From Plasmopara viticola (Eukaryota > Oomycota > Peronosporomycetes > Peronosporales > Peronosporaceae), in NCBI GenBank assembly GCA_001695595.3, contig MBPM02000140.1, positions 50,372 through 114,371 of the forward strand: DNA of 64,000 bases. The letters are read 5' to 3'. Within the stretch, counting starts at the first letter, position 1, and the number at the start of each line of letters is the position of its first letter. The position numbers were made by a program, and so were the translations under genes. A model generated the notes under the pieces. The model was not told the DNA's origin. It was given only the letters and a program-made list of their open reading frames with translations, and did no database searches. Shown here one piece after another: positions 21,301-34,995 of this stretch.

Positions 21301-22864
21301 AGTGCCCACCTTCACTGGTGGTGAACGGCTCCGTGTGCAACCAGCTCGTGTTTAGCAACAAATTATATACGGTGCGTGGCAAAGACGCGCCATTTGCGTC
21401 TGAGCGGCTTCCATTCGGCTTCCGCTCCCACCATAGCATTGACTTAGGGTCGCTCAACTCGTCGAATGCTAATTTTTCTCGAACAGTCCAAAGAAAGACC
21501 GCACAGCCTGCCAAAGCCATCACGGACTCAGTCGAAAAGATCACATGCTTCACAGGCCGAACGAGTTTTTTTCTTGATTGCCAACGCGCTTGAGAATGGA
21601 GAGACGAAAGAGGATGGCCAGCTCCAGCCCGGAGCTCAGCATGGCCAGCAAATCATGGCCACCCAACTCGCAAAGAGGGTCATCGACATCGATGGCGTGC
21701 TCTCGATTTCAACATTTACTGGATCCGGAAGTCGTCTTTCGCCTCCAGCGAGTCCAAAGGCTTCACCTAAGCAAATGCTCATGCTGACGAATGGTTCAGC
21801 CGAATTAATCACTGTCACGAACAAAAAGAAACGCTCGCGTGGAGGTATCGACTTCACTAATACGTTGACAAACAGATGCCAAAACCACTGGATGGAGTCG
21901 CAAAAATGAACTACTTTCAGGCACTCCAGACGCTAGAAGTCAAGTTTGAGTTGATTGATGTGACCAGGGACAAGAAGTACGGCATCCGTCATCACGTTCG
22001 TCCGGTCGACGTAAAGCATCCCGAAGCCCCAAATCGTCCAAAGAGTCCGCGTTCTTTGTCGAGAAGCATCATACAAAAATTCGGAAGGCGTCTATTCCTT
22101 CGCCTGTTGTTGAGGTAACTGACTCTATGATCAGCGATGAAAATACGGCGCTATTGAACACACTTGACGACCGTCACGAGGATGCGGACAGAAAAGTTGA
22201 GAGCACATCCACCATTCTTAGAAACACGATTAATCCGGTCCACATCATGAAGAAAGCCACTGAGTCTCCGCTCGCATTTAACAGTGCGCTGTCCGTCAAG
22301 ATGGTAGCTAGCGGTAACGAGATCGAGGAGCTTGCGCAATTGCACATATTTAATCGAGTGCTGGGCGCGAACAAGCCGAACGAAGACACGACATTCGTAG
22401 CAAAATGAAACAGGCTTATGAAGAAATCGGTTCCGTCTAAGCGTCAGGATATCTTCGCTGCGTGTGGCAAGTGGTGGAAGGCGACGCCGAAGATCTTTGA
22501 GCTGACCCGTTTTACTAAGGCGCTGTCTGCATTTGAGCTAACGCTCATGTCGATCGCACCAACGCTGTTTGCAAATGACTACTGGATTCAATACGTCACG
22601 GGTCATCCGGTTGAGTGGATTCCCGCCCACCACGCTCGCCTGCTACACCCGAACACGCTGCTGAGTCTTCTGCGGTCGAAGCTTGGCGAGCTATGCATGG
22701 TGCATTGGCGTGAGATCCAATGGCAAGGTTTCTTGCTCGACGAGCTCGAAGAATTGTGAAAACTAGAAGGTCATTACCCAACACATAAATCGGTTCTCCA
22801 GCTTTTTGTCGCAGACGACGGATCGGTGGCACCAGTAGCGGGTGGCATAGCCACTCGCTGCTAA
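21301..22864 (+). pseudogene. LINE D ORF1, truncated and broken
   Basis: Matches the C-terminal two thirds of LINE B ORF1, starting at the equivalent of VNGSVCDQL. Matching pieces fall in several frames: 21318-21593, 21466-21909, 21876-22118, 22127-22408 and 22418-22759, with TGA stops near 22406 and 22757. It ends with the CGC TGC TAA seen in LINE B. Confidence 0.8.
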
Positions 22865-22904
22865 GCTGATCTCGACGTCGCACCTGACTTGGAACAACAC
22901 CAGT

Positions 22905-25900
22905 GTGCTAATTGTGAACATGAATGGCGTCAAGAAGAACGGGCACCTTCTGATCGACAATCTGCTATCAAAGTACGGGATGTCGTGCATTCAAGAGACT
23001 AAATTTGCGGACCGCTCGCATCTTGCAAGTTTCAAGTTTCACCTTGAGTGTACCTTCAAGCACAACTTGTTCCTGAGCGATGTGAACACACTCCTGGACC
23101 GGCCGACACGCGGTCGAAGCAACGGAGTACTAACATTGCTGCGGTCCGACTTTCCAGGCTTTAAATCGGCAGTGGATCTTACCCATCTGACCGTCCCTGG
23201 CCGGGTTCTCGACGTGCGTGTAATGGTCAAGCTTGCTCCCGTCTATATCCACAACGCCTACGCGCCTGTGCATAAACAAGAGAAACAAGCGTTCTTTTCA
23301 GATTAAGCAACGGAAGAATTCGAAGACGACGCAACACAGCTGGTACTTGGCAACCTTAATACTCTGCTGGACCCGACCTTGGAGTGTTTAATGTTGGATT
23401 TGCGTTATGACTCAAGTCGTTCGTGCTGCTTGGATTGGTTGGCCCGACTGGGCGTCGTAGACGCCTGGCAAATTCGCCACAATACAGCACGCGCGTTCAC
23501 GAGACCGATGCCTTGCAAGAACCGCCTTGACTGCATCCTTGTCTCGGACATATTTTGTAGCAGCTTCTACGGTGATGCCAAGTGCTTCTTACCATCACAT
23601 ACCGGAGACCATCTGGCACATAGCGTGACTTTCAAGTCGGGATCCCAGCTGCATGGTAGAGGTTACTGGAAGTTTCCGCACTATCTGCTCGAATACCCGC
23701 TAGTGGTATCGGCAATTCAGCGCGAAGCTGATGACATCCTATCGAAGCTTCACACTTCGAAGAATCCAGGGCGGATGTGGGAGCAGTGGAAGTCGGACAT
23801 CAAAATGCAGCTGCAGAAGTTGCAGAAGAAGCTCCGAGCTCAAGATTGCCAGCAGTTGAAAACACCTGCGTCGTGCTGGATCGCACGGCCGCGTGTCACC
23901 GAGCTGCTGCCCACGATGCTAATTGTAAGATGTACGAGGAAGCTATGAAAAACTACAAGGAGACAGTGACCTGGTCGAGCCAGTATCATCAAGACACTGC
24001 GTTCGATTTCCAAGCTGCAAACTCCGAGAAGTCGACGAAGCACTTTTTTCGACGATTGGACACAAGCTTGCGGCGAATCTCGATTGAGGAAGTCTTACTC
24101 CCGAATGGAAGTGTCTCAACCAACCCAAACGAGATCAGCCTTCACTTCCTCGAGCATTGGAGGTCGGGAATGGGTGACCCAGACAATCAAACGGGAACAG
24201 CAGCCCCACCAGACAACACGATGCAACGTAAGCTTCTCGACTCTGTCGTTCGCACGCTATCAGAGCCCGACAGGCAGGCTCTTGACAAGGACGTGAGCTC
24301 CATCGACTTGATAGAAGCTATCAAGCGCATGAAAACGACGTCATCTCCAGGTATCGATGGCTTGACAGCGGGATTTTACCAAGTCGCACCGGATGTGTTT
24401 GGCCAGTGCCTAGTGCTGGTCTTCAATGATCGACTCAAGCGCGGAGAACTGCTTGCGTCACAGCGAAAGTCGGCGGCGGTGTTGTTGCACAAAAAGGGTT
24501 CGCGAGCAGATCCAGACAACTACCGACCTATCGCGCTCATCCCAGTCGATGTAAAGATTCTTTCTAAGGCGCTGACGTATCGGCTGCAGTCAGCTATCCC
24601 AAAATTGGTCCATACGGACCAAAACCGCTTTGTCCGCGGTCGCTCGATTCACCACCACGTACGTTTCCTAGCTGATTTTCACGACCTTGTGACTAGTAGA
24701 GCCGAAGAGGCGTACGCGCTATTCTTGGATTTACAGAAGGCATTTGATCGAGTCAACTGGGATTACATGTTCCGGTTGCTTGAGCGTATGGGGATCGGCA
24801 CAGGCTTCACACGCTGGGTAAAGTTGCTCTACACGGATCCGCTGGCTCACCTGCTGATCAACGGCGTCATTCAGCCAGCGCTGCATCCTTCACGCGGAGT
24901 GAAACAGAGAGACCCTCTGTCCGCACTGCTGTTCATCTTAACGATTGAGCCACTTGGAAACATGCTGCGCTCACACGAAGAGTACGGTGTGTGTCTGAAT
25001 GACAACGATACTGCAACGAGTTTATTCTTCGCAGATGACTCGACGCTGATCGGAAGCTCCATCCCAAATCTGCAGGCACAACTTGAGACTGTGGAGAAGT
25101 ATTGCCAAGGCTCGGGCGCAAGGCTGAACTTGTCAAAGTCGGTGCTGCTGGCTTTAAACCGGAATCAAGACTGCCCGCATATGCCCGGTGTACGCGTCCT
25201 CGGACGCTCGGAGTCGGTCAAGTATCTTGGCATTCCTTTCAGTCAGTCACCCGTCGACGATCGCATCCTCGTGTCGCTTGACCAGCGCTTTTATGAAGGC
25301 TTCAAACTGTGGTACCGTCGCGCTCGAACGCTTCGCGGGCGCCTCCTGGTTGCTCAGACCATGATTCTGTCGCGCTTATGGCACTGCACACAGCACGTGT
25401 CAATTCCGTTGGCGGTCGTCAAAAGATGGCAGTCGACGCTAAGCCGATTTGTGCTGAGTCGCAAGCACGACCGCGACGCGACACACATACAGCTGTTCCC
25501 AAATGAATATCTTTATCTTCGACGGGCGGACGGTGGTATTGGTATATCGAGTCTCGAAGCACAGCTTAAGCGGCGACCTTTCGTGCTTCTGATGCACTTC
25601 GTAGCACAGGCTCGAGCGTCTACCGGACGTTGATAGAGTTATTGAGGTCAATCCTTCCTCGGTACAGCAAATGCCATGCGCTCGATCTGCTTACAATATC
25701 TCCACAGCGCCACGGCGAGATGATCAAGTGGAGTCATACGTCGACGTGGTGGAAGACAACTTGGACCTGGTGGCACCGCTTAAGCTGGGAAATGACGTGG
25801 CACGACTTGCCGTCCAACGAGCGCATCGACTATGCCCTTTTCAAACCGATCTGGTTTCACTCAGACGCCAGTCTCCACTACGAACAACGAATGCGTGATG

Positions 25901-26985
25901 GCACGACTTCGGCGCATCGGCGCTGCATTGGTATGGTGCCAGAGCCATAACGAAGCTTTCGCCTACACATTTCTCGCGTCTTCGGTCTTCGGTCGCTTGC
26001 TGACTTTATGCGCGGTCTGGGCACGTGGCTGTCGCAAGTCGACTTCGTGGATCGACACATTGACTTTACGCTGGTGGACACCACGCCGGGTCAACAAATC
26101 AAGTGGCTACGCGTATTGTATAATGAGGCGACGCAGATCGTGGATCGGCTAAAATCATGTGGTGCTACTTTTTCGATATCTGACAGAGGTAGCCCGAGAT
26201 TAATATTATACGTCGGAGTTTTCAGTGACGAGAAGCTGCAATTATTTCCTGCGATCTCACGCTCGGCGGTACTGCGTACCGTATAAATGCCAAAATCACC
26301 AATAAAGCCGCATCCGATGAAGGTCTATTGGGATAATATCGACGTCCGATTCATAAGAGAGCATGCAAAGCGAGGCAAGCGACTGCGGAAGGTACTGCTT
26401 CTAGTCTTTGAGGACCTCCAGTTCAGATTGGCATTCCGACTGCTGCCAGTCCGGTCGCGCTTCCGGTTTTTGGAACATACAAATACTGGCATTCGCACAT
26501 GTGTGCGCGATAATTGTGATGCAATTGAGTCGGAACAACATCTGTTGTTTGACTGCTCGCTTGCGTCGGACTTGTGGCTACATGTGCTTGACATCGCAAG
26601 CAGGCTCTTCAAACAGAAGCCAACGTGACTCGACATCGCACTTGCGCGAAGGAGGCGAGTGCGCGATAAATGGAAGGACCATGAGGCGATCGCAGATGAC
26701 GTATGGCATGTCCTCCGCGCAATGACGCTTCATTTTCTGTGGTCGGATCGCAATCGGTGTTTGTTCGACGGGAGACAGCCTACGCCACCGATCCCGGCGC
26801 TGCAAATGGTATTTACGACATTTGCGGCGCACGTTCGACACTTTTATAGGCGCTTATATGGGGTCGATGATAAGCTGACCCTGACCAAATTGTGCGCAAG
26901 ATGCAGTCCCAGCCGGCTTTCGGCAAGTTCGCTGATCTCCATCCTGGTATCACCAGTGTCCATGGTATGCTATTTGGAGGGATTT
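22905..26985 (+). pseudogene. LINE D ORF2, broken
   Basis: Endonuclease at 22905-23948 (NMNGVKKNG, QETKFAD, VYIHNAYAPV; stop near 23304), reverse transcriptase at 23777-25633 (SSPGIDGLTAGFY, FLDLQKAFDRVNW, FADDSTLI) and C-terminal region at 25630-26880 (RLAFRLLPVRSRFRF, WSDRNRCLF). The start codon is lost (CTA in place of ATG before the IVNMNG stretch). The conserved QGDP of the polymerase reads QRDP, which would impair catalysis. Several stops and shifts. Confidence 0.82.
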
Positions 26986-27058
26986 TTTGTCCGCCACAAG
27001 TTTTATTATTCACTTTCGATTTTGCCGGCTAAGGCTCAAGCGTCCCAGCAACTCCAGT

Positions 27059-27287
27059 ACTCGCCGGCTAAAAGTGGACTCTCCTCTGCGGACTGTGTTG
27101 TCTCCAGCTGCACCCGAAAGGGGGACGGGGGGCATGAGCCCAGAGGGTGTTTACTTTAATGCCGACATGAGGAAAGTCCCGGACCCCTCCATACTGAAGC
27201 TCGACTCGCCGGCTTAAAAACGAGCTCTCCTCTAAGGACCGTGTTGCCTCCGGCTGCACCCGAAAGGGGGACGGGGGACATGATCCC
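27059..27287 (+). repeat. Two direct repeats of about 83 bases in the LINE D 3' region
   Basis: Copies at about 27059-27141 and 27204-27287 share ACTCGCCGGCT, CTCTCCTCT, GCTGCACCCGAAAGGGGGAC and CATGA-CCC. Short CCGGCTAA or CCGGCTCG pieces also lie near 27022 and 27305. I see no equivalent in the A/B 3' region. Confidence 0.75.
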
Positions 27288-27666
27288 TGAAGATAGCCCG
27301 TTGTATAGCCGGCTCGTGGAAAGTGACGATCTAAAGGCGGAACGAAGCGACAGTGAGCTAGAGAACCAGTCGTGCGTTTCGGCGCCAGAGTGAACTACAC
27401 GTGCAGCCAGTTGGTACACACCTGGCTATATATATGCTGCACAGATGGCAGAAGCACCAGCAGGTAACTCGCAGAAGCTACCGAGAAATTTCGACCCGCG
27501 CGAAGGGTCCAGCAGCCATTTTCCGATTCAACACATGGCAAAATGTAGAACCCTACACACCAACCTAACACTAGATTATGTATATTACACAGAATTAGTT
27601 CAGATTAGATATTAGGCCAGGCAAGTTGATTAGTCAATCGTCTATAAAGTTAATATAGACAATTTA

Positions 27667-27738
27667 AACTGAGCTAGACGGGTATACTCGAGTCAAGAAA
27701 ATATCAAATGTACCCAAAAAGAGAAACACAACCAAGAG
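27667..27738. repeat. tRNA-Lys stub and spacer between LINE D and LINE C
   Basis: Holds the tRNA 5' stub and about 54 bases of array spacer (TATACTCGAGTCAAG ... ACAACCAAGAG). The same stretch follows LINE C (35472 onwards), so it can be read as an unusually long (about 72-base) target-site duplication of LINE C. Confidence 0.65.
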
Positions 27739-27837
27739 GGTACTTCTCAATTTGCCGGCAACCCCTCAAGTCGACTCATCAGAAGAACCTAACCCTCCCC
27801 CCTTCTCTGACCACCTTTCGCTCTTTCGTCAGTACAG

Positions 27838-30518
27838 ATGGAAATTCAAGCCGCAGAAATTGCCGCAACCCCCTTCCCAATGCCTCTGCACCGTCCACCG
27901 TTTAGTCGCCGCGTGATGCAGCTGGATCTTCGCCTGTCTCTGCACCAAGAATCCAGTCGGCACCCAACAATCTGGGTACCGCGGGGAGCTCATCTCCCTT
28001 GGATTCTCCGACTAGCTCTAAATCCTCTGGCGACTCCTCGGCAGCCACTCGTCCAGCTGCGCCACCATCACCTCCCGTACCTTTGTTGCATCCCTCGTCC
28101 GCGCTTTTCGAGCCGCCTGCACCCGTGCTCGAAGACTCGAGCGACGAGCCGATAGATGCGCCTCCCGATGCTGTCTCTACCGTCGCTGCTACTGCTGACG
28201 TGTCTGCTGACGTGTCTGGTGTTCCCGCCAACACTGTCGCCCCCAGCACGTCAGTGATCGCAGATCACGAAGACGAGCTGATGGAGCCGCCTCCAACTGA
28301 TAAAGCGTCGACTGCACCTGTCGACACGCGTTCGACGATGGCCGCACTGCTGCGAGAGCAGGAGACCATCCGTCGCGACGAAGCCAAAGTCGAAGCGAAG
28401 CGAAGCCGCATCGAGACGCCAAAACCGCTTGCATGTGACGTCGAGTCGATCGAGCGCCAGTACACTGCTGGACGGGGCTGGTCGTTAATCGCCTCACAGA
28501 TAGAGCACCCGCGCGCGTAACGACATGGTCATAGACACGGGACGCACTTTCGCGAAGACTCCACTGCAGAAGAACATGGCGTTGCTGACTGATTCGCACC
28601 ACGGAAACGACGCGCTTGAGAAACTGTACAGCGAGCACGCGATCGGCCAAGTGTCATAGCTCCCTGGCGGCAACCTACGCGTGAAGATCAAAACAAAGGA
28701 AGCCTGCCTCAAGCTCGAGCGCACGACGGTGAACATATTGGGCGGTATATTCTTGTTCGAGGAGTTCGATGTCCTTGCAGGCAAATACTTCCTCGACATC
28801 TCTACCGTCGATTCAGACACCAACACGGATGCGATCCTGTTTCGGCTCTTTATTCTTGGGTGCAAGCCGATCTATGACACGTTCCGCGAGGTGAACATGG
28901 CGACCGGCATCCCTTCGGCGACGTGGCGAGTGTACTTCCTCTCGAACACGTGTCCAAAGCCGCTGATGGTGAACGGCTCGGTATGTGACCAGATTCTGTT
29001 CGACAACAAGCTGCACCCAGCTCACGGCAAGAGCGCACCGTATCAGTCCGAGCGTCTGCCTTATGGCTATCGCTCGCTCCACGGCATCGATCTGCTCACA
29101 AGTGACGAAGTCTTCCCGCGTCCGATCCCCCCGGCCGAGTCGTTGTCGTCGCAGACACCAAAGCAACCCACGAAGCAGCAACAAGCTATGCCGACGATTC
29201 CTGCGCAAGCGACGACGAACGGCAAGCGAATGACCTCGCTGCAAAAGGCAGTTGAGGAGTCCGAGAAACGCAATGGGAAGCTTCAGAACGGAGCTCCGCA
29301 TGGCTCGCCTCCTGGCACCAACCAGCTTGCGAACATTCCAAGCACCCAAGGTGATGCTCTGTCGATCTCAACATTCGAAGGATCCAACGGCAAGATTTCT
29401 TCCCCCGGCAGTTCTAAAGGCAAGACGAAAGCTCCACTCTTCCTTTTAATGAATGGCGGCAACTCGGACAGATTCTCGACAGTCCAGAAAAAAAGAGGCG
29501 CAGACGCAGCGAGATCGACTTCACTGCTCTGCTCACGAAGCAGCGATCGCGGCCTTTCGATGGCGTCGCGACTGTGAACTACTTCGAAGCACTCCAGTCT
29601 ATGGAAGTCGATCTTGTAGTCAAAAATGCCATCGCGAACAAGAAGCACGGCGTGCCAACCAATGTGAAGCGTCCCGAGGCGGTGAAGACTGCAGCGGAGT
29701 CGGCGTTCTTCGTCGAGAAGCACCACACAAAGATCAAGAAGGCAGCTAAGGCATCGTCAATACTTGAGGTGACCGAGTCGATGATCAACGATGAGAACAC
29801 AGCACTGCTCAACATTCTCCCGGACCGTCTCGCAGAAGCTGACGCAAAGGTGTTTGGTATGGAGAAGCTCATCGAGAACGCGACGAACCCCGACCACAAT
29901 GTGAAGTCGGCCGCTGCCTGCCCACTCGCGTTCAACAGCGCGCTGTCACTCGCGATGGATGGTGACGGTAGACCAATCGAGGAGCTTGCGCAGCTTCGCG
30001 CAATAAACCGCGTGCTATGCGCGACGTACCCCGACGAAGACACAACATTCGTGACGAAGTGGAAGCGCGTCATGAGGATGTCGATACTTCCGAAACGTCA
30101 AGACATTTTCGAGGAGTGTGCCAAGTGGTGGACCCACACAGACGCGATCACAGAGCTGTCTCACGCATCCAAGGCGCTTGGCATGTTCGACCTCGCGCTC
30201 ATGTCGATCGCGCCGACTTTGTTTAAGAAAAATCATTGGGTCCAGTATTTCACAGATCAGCCTGTTGAGTGTATTCCGGCGCACCACATGCGTTTCCTCC
30301 ACCCCAACACGCTGCTGCGACTGCTGCGGTCGGACCTCGGCTCACACTGCATGCAGCAGTGGCGTGAAGTACAGTGGCAGGGTCACTTGCTCGACGATCT
30401 GGAAGCGCTGCGCCAGCTTGATGGCTACTATCCGGTCGACTCGTCGGTACTGAAAATCTGCGTGGATGCTGATGGCCTCGCAATGACAGTAGCGAGCAGC
30501 TTGTCCACCCGTTCCTAA
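27838..30518 (+). pseudogene. LINE C ORF1, broken
   Basis: ATG at 27838, then a shift into the frame of 27999-28520, which is rich in Ser, Pro, Ala and Asp and contains ETPKPLACDVESIERQY. A further shift near 28518, a stop near 28660 (TAG in place of the K of SKLPGG) and a shift near 29490-29574 follow. The C-terminal part 29574-30518 is open and matches LINE B (KWWTHTDAITELSHASKALG). At the site of the LINE B frameshift, C reads in one frame (GRTFAKTPLQKNMA). Confidence 0.82.
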
Positions 30519-30561
30519 AGCTCCCTCTGCTGCACAGCACGCCTGGGTTCCCGTCTCTCTG

Positions 30562-33500
30562 ATGACCGTAAACACCAATGGCATCAAGAAGAACGGCCAC
30601 CTCTTCATTGACAACCTCCTCTCCAAGCATTCGGTGTTGTGCGTCCAAGAAACCAAATTCGGCGACGCACAACACCTCTCAACCTTCAATTTCCACCTCG
30701 ACTCGAGCTTCACGCACAAGATCTTCGTCAACGATCCAAACGCGTTGCGGGATCGACCCACGCGCGGTCGATGAAGCGGAGTATTGACGCTGTTGCGCTC
30801 CGACTTCCCAGGCTTCGACACGGCTGCTGAAATACCGCGCCTTTCAGTGACAGGCAGGTACCTCGTCGTGAAAGTGACGGTCGAGTCTGCTCTCGTCAAC
30901 ATCCACAACGTATACGCGCCAGTTGATCGCCAAGAGAAGCAGCAATTCTTCATGAGTCTGTCGACCGATGAGTTTGAGGATGACGCGACGCACTTCGTAC
31001 TCGGAGACCTGAACACGCCGCTCGATCCGCGACTAGACTGCTCAACACCCGACCTGCGCTACGACTCAAGTCGCTCCAGCTGTCTGGAGTGGCTCGCGAA
31101 GCTTGGGTACGTCGACGCTTTGCGGATCCACAACGACACTAAGCACGTATTCACCGGTCCGCTTCCACGGAAGAACCGGCTGGACTACATTTTGATGTCG
31201 GAACGGTTTAGTGACTGCTTCTACGACAAGTTCGAGTACTTCTTGCCCAAACACGCCAGCGACCACCTTGCGCACAACATCTCGCTTCGCTCCGGCACGC
31301 AGCTTCACGGTCGCGGATACTGGAAGTTTCCACGGTATCTGCTAGATTTCCCACAGGTCGTTTTGGCGATCGAGAAGGAAGCCGAGATGGAACGTGATCA
31401 CCTGCGCGCAGTGGAAACCCGGGAAAGTTCTGGGAGCAGTGGAAAACGAGCATCAAGAAGCAGCTACAAGGCATACAGAAGAAGCTTCGACAGCAGGACT
31501 CACAAGCCATCGAGGACTCCCGCGTCACGCTGGACCAAGCTGCCGCGAGGTTCCGCGTGTCACCGAGTGAAAACGATCGCGAGCTCTTTGACGAAGCCAT
31601 GAGTAACTATAAGGAGACGGTGACGCGGACGAGCCAGTACAACCACGATACTGCATTCGACTTCCAAGCCGCCAACTCCGAGAAGTCCACCATGCACTTC
31701 TTCCATCCACTGGACACGAGCTTGCGACGAGTCTCGATTGAGGAAGTTGTGACACCGAGTGGAGGTGTCTCGAACCCTTACGAGATCTCGCTCCGTTTCC
31801 TGGAGCACTGGGGGTCTGAGATGGGAGACCTTGACAGTCCGACAGGAAGAGTTCCTCCACCCGACGACGCCATGCAGCGCAAGCTCTCGACTCAGTCTCG
31901 TTCTTCGTCTCGGACTCTGACCGCGAAATGCTTGACGCTGAGTTAACAGCAGCAGACCTCGCAGGTGCGATCAAGCATATGAAGGCGACGTCATCGCCCG
32001 GAATGGATGGCTTGACCGCTGGTTTCTACCAAGTGGCGCCAGATGCGTTCGGCGAGTGCTTGGCGATTGTGTTCTCAGACCGACTTCGACGTGGCGAGCT
32101 CATGACGTCTCAGCGCAACTTGGCAGTCGTGCTACTACACAAGAAGGGCTCACGCGCCGATCCTGGCAACTACCGGCCGATCGCGCTCATACCAGTCGAT
32201 GTGAAGGTGCTGTCAAAAGCGCTGACGTATCGGTTGCAGGGCGTGATCCCCGACTTGATTCATCCGGACCAAAAGGGGTTCGTCAAAGGCCGCTCGATAT
32301 ATCTCCAAGTGCGCTTCCTCTTCGATCTGCAAGATCTTGTCACAAGCCGCGACGAAGAGGCATACGCGCTGTTCTTAGACTTCCAGAAGGCCTTCGACCG
32401 TGTCAACTGGGACTACATGTTCCGGCTGCTTGAGTGCATGGGCTTCGGACAGGGCTTCATTAAGTGGATCCAGCTTTTGTACACAAATCCCCAAGCGCAC
32501 TTGCTGGTCAACGGCAACGTCCAACCAGCATTGCATCCGACGCGCGGCGTGAGGCAAGGCGATCCGCTCTCGGCGCTGCTCTTCGTGCTCACGATCAAGC
32601 CGCTCGGGAACATGCTGCGCGCGCATGAAGAGCACGGTGTGTGTCTGGATGAAGATCACACGGTGACGAGCATATTCTTTGCGGATGACTCGACGCTTCT
32701 CGCCAGATCACTCGTGAATTTTTAGGAGCAGCTTGTGACCGTGGACGAGTATTGCCAAGGCTCTGGAGCAAAACTCAACTTGTCCAAGTCTGTGCTGCTG
32801 ACGCTAAACCGAAATGCCGAATGTCCTGCACTGCCTGGCGTTCATAAGCTCGCGCCCATGGACACGGTCATATACTTGGGCATCCCATTTGGACAAGCGC
32901 CTCTGGACAACATGACCATCGAATTCCTGGATCAGCGCTTCTACGACGGCTTCAAGACTTGGTACCGGCGCGCGCGCACGCTTTGTGGTCGACTCCTGGA
33001 AGCACAGACGATGGTGTTCTCGCGCCTGTGGCACTACACACAGCTTGAACCGATTCCGCAGACAGTGGTGCGACGTTGGCAGTCGATGCTTAACCGTTTC
33101 GTCTTGAGTCGCAAGCACGACCGCGATACAAAGCATGTGCAGCTCATCCCGAGTGAGTTCTTGCACCAGCAGCGCAGCGACGGTGGATTGGGAATTCCAA
33201 AACTCGATGCCCGGCTCAAGCGTCAACGTCTCTCCCTACTGCTGCAGTTCATGAGCGTGGCGAGTGTGACGCACGAGAGGCATTGGGAAACGGCGAGCGT
33301 CGAGTTACTGACGGCCGTGATGCCTTGCTACGCCAATTGCAATGCGCTGGACTTCCTCACGATCTCTCCACTTCGACACGGCAAGCTTATCCGATGGGGT
33401 CGAGTGTCGGCATGGTGGAGAGCAACATGGATGTGGTAGAACAAGACGCGCTGGGGAATCACGTGGCGCGACCTGCGTCCAAACGAGCACGCGATGTATG

Positions 33501-34557
33501 GTCTAAATCAGCCGATCTGGTTCCACGCAGATGCAGAGCTGCACTATGAGAAGACCATGCGGACAGCAACGACAGAAGCGCATCGAAGGTGTCTCGGGAT
33601 GGTTCCCGAGCCACAGCGCAGCTTTCGTCTGCATGTCTCGCGCGTATTCGACCTGTGATCGCTTACTGACTTCCGACACGAGGGTGAGGCGTAGTTGACT
33701 TGTGATGAGTTTGTCCAACGCCACCTCGACCTCACATTCGTACCGGTTATACCGGGTGTACAGGCAAAGTGGCTTCGTGCGCTGCATTACGAGGCAACGC
33801 AGATTGTGAATCGACTTAGTGCACTGCAGCTGGTGCGAGACTCGTCAAACGCTAGCTCGAGGCGCCTGCTCCAGTGCTTGGGATGTACGAGCGGCACAAG
33901 GACGTGCTTAAATCCGGCAATTCCGAAATCGGCGCTATTGCAAGTCGTCTGAACACTACAGCTTTCGAGCAAGCCACATCCGATGGCAAACTTCTCTTGG
34001 CTCGTCGACGAGCAGCGGATTAAGGCATTCGCCAAGCACGGCAGGTGACTGAGTAAGATCTTACTGCCGGTTTTCGATGACTTGCAGTTTCGACTCGCGT
34101 TGCGGCTGCTTCCCGTGCGCTCACGCTCTTGGTTCCTGGAAGTATCAAATTCAGGTATACGAATTTGTTTCGCGATGGCTGCGAAGCAATCGAGACAGAA
34201 CAACACTTGTTCTTCGACTGCATGCCCGCATCGCAGGTGTGGTGGCAAATCTTAAGACTCGTCTCGCCGTTCTTCGTCTCTCGCTCTGGCTGGATTGACA
34301 TCGCTCTCGGAAACAAGCTGCGCGTCCGCGGAGCGTGAGACGAGTGCGCCGACGTGGTGCGCGACGTGTGGCACGTTCTTCGAGGAGCGACGCTGCACAC
34401 GATCTGGACGGATTGCAACAGGTGCCTGTTTGACGGAAGACAGCCGACACCAGCAGCTCCGGCGCTCGCGGTGATCTTCTCGACGTTCTGCGCGCACATT
34501 CGGTTCTTCAACGGCGATTGTACGATCGAGAAGAGAATCGCAAGCTACAGCGAGTGA
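30562..34557 (+). pseudogene. LINE C ORF2, broken
   Basis: Starts MTVNTNGIKKNG. The endonuclease is interrupted by TGA near 30772 and continues at 30784-31602 (LGDLNTPLD, RLDYIL). The reverse transcriptase at 31928-33439 has FLDFQKAFDRVNW, VRQGDPLSALLF and FADDSTLL; a stop lies near 32723. The C-terminal region 33440-34557 has further stops. Through 33360-33420 it reads ISPLRHGKLIRWGRVSAWW in one frame, which shows that A and B lost a base there. Confidence 0.82.
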
Positions 34558-34638
34558 TCGAAGCGATGAAGACTCATCCAGCTTTCGGTGACCTTACAGA
34601 CCGACAACCAGATATCATCAGTGTTCGGTCAGGGGCGG

Positions 34639-34954
34639 AGCCGGGGTAGCTTTGACGAAGTCAGACCACACACACTCCGTACCCCATAGAAACCCTTCCT
34701 CCTGCGCACCGTTAACCCCAGCCGATTCTGCACAAGCTTCAGAGTTACCCACACCTTGGAGGGTTGAAGCCGTGGCCGCTTCAACGAAATCGGACCGAAC
34801 ACACTCCGATCCCTCCGCCGATAAGGTTATTTCTGCGAGCACAGAACCGGCGCCATTACCAGCGGACCCATCGCGAGGTCCCGAGCTTTTCTCATTGAGG
34901 AGGGAAGCCGGAACAGCTTCAACGGAATCAATTCGCACACACTCCGTTCCCTCC
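34639..34954 (+). repeat. Three degenerate repeats of about 130 bases in the LINE C 3' region
   Basis: Cores at 34639-34684, 34768-34816 and 34906-34954 share GCCG-GG/GC--GCTT--ACGAA-TC ... ACACACTCCGT-CCC. In the open frame 34652-35206 they encode variants of A-STKSDRTHSVPS (TKSDHTHSVPH, STKSDRTHSDPS, STESIRTHSVPS). It is unclear whether this was ever translated. Confidence 0.65.
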
Positions 34955-34995
34955 ACCAGGTTGGGGCTCTCCTCAAGCGCGATCGTTGGCATTCT

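Larger units (their letters stand above)
21301..27666 (+). mobile_element. LINE D: 5'-truncated, older subfamily of the same LINE
   Basis: Starts inside ORF1 at the position equivalent to about 8300 of LINE B and runs through ORF2 to a distinct 3' region. It differs from A/B at many positions and carries many stops. Its 3' end (TAATATAGACAATTTAA) is followed by the tRNA stub ACTGAGCTAGACGGGT. Left of it the tRNA is cut at CAACTGAGC, so the duplication is about 8 bases, shorter than for LINE B. Confidence 0.85.

Noticed and set aside
21301..27666. LINE D as an active element
   Set aside because: 5'-truncated, lost ORF2 start codon, QRDP in place of QGDP, and many stops.
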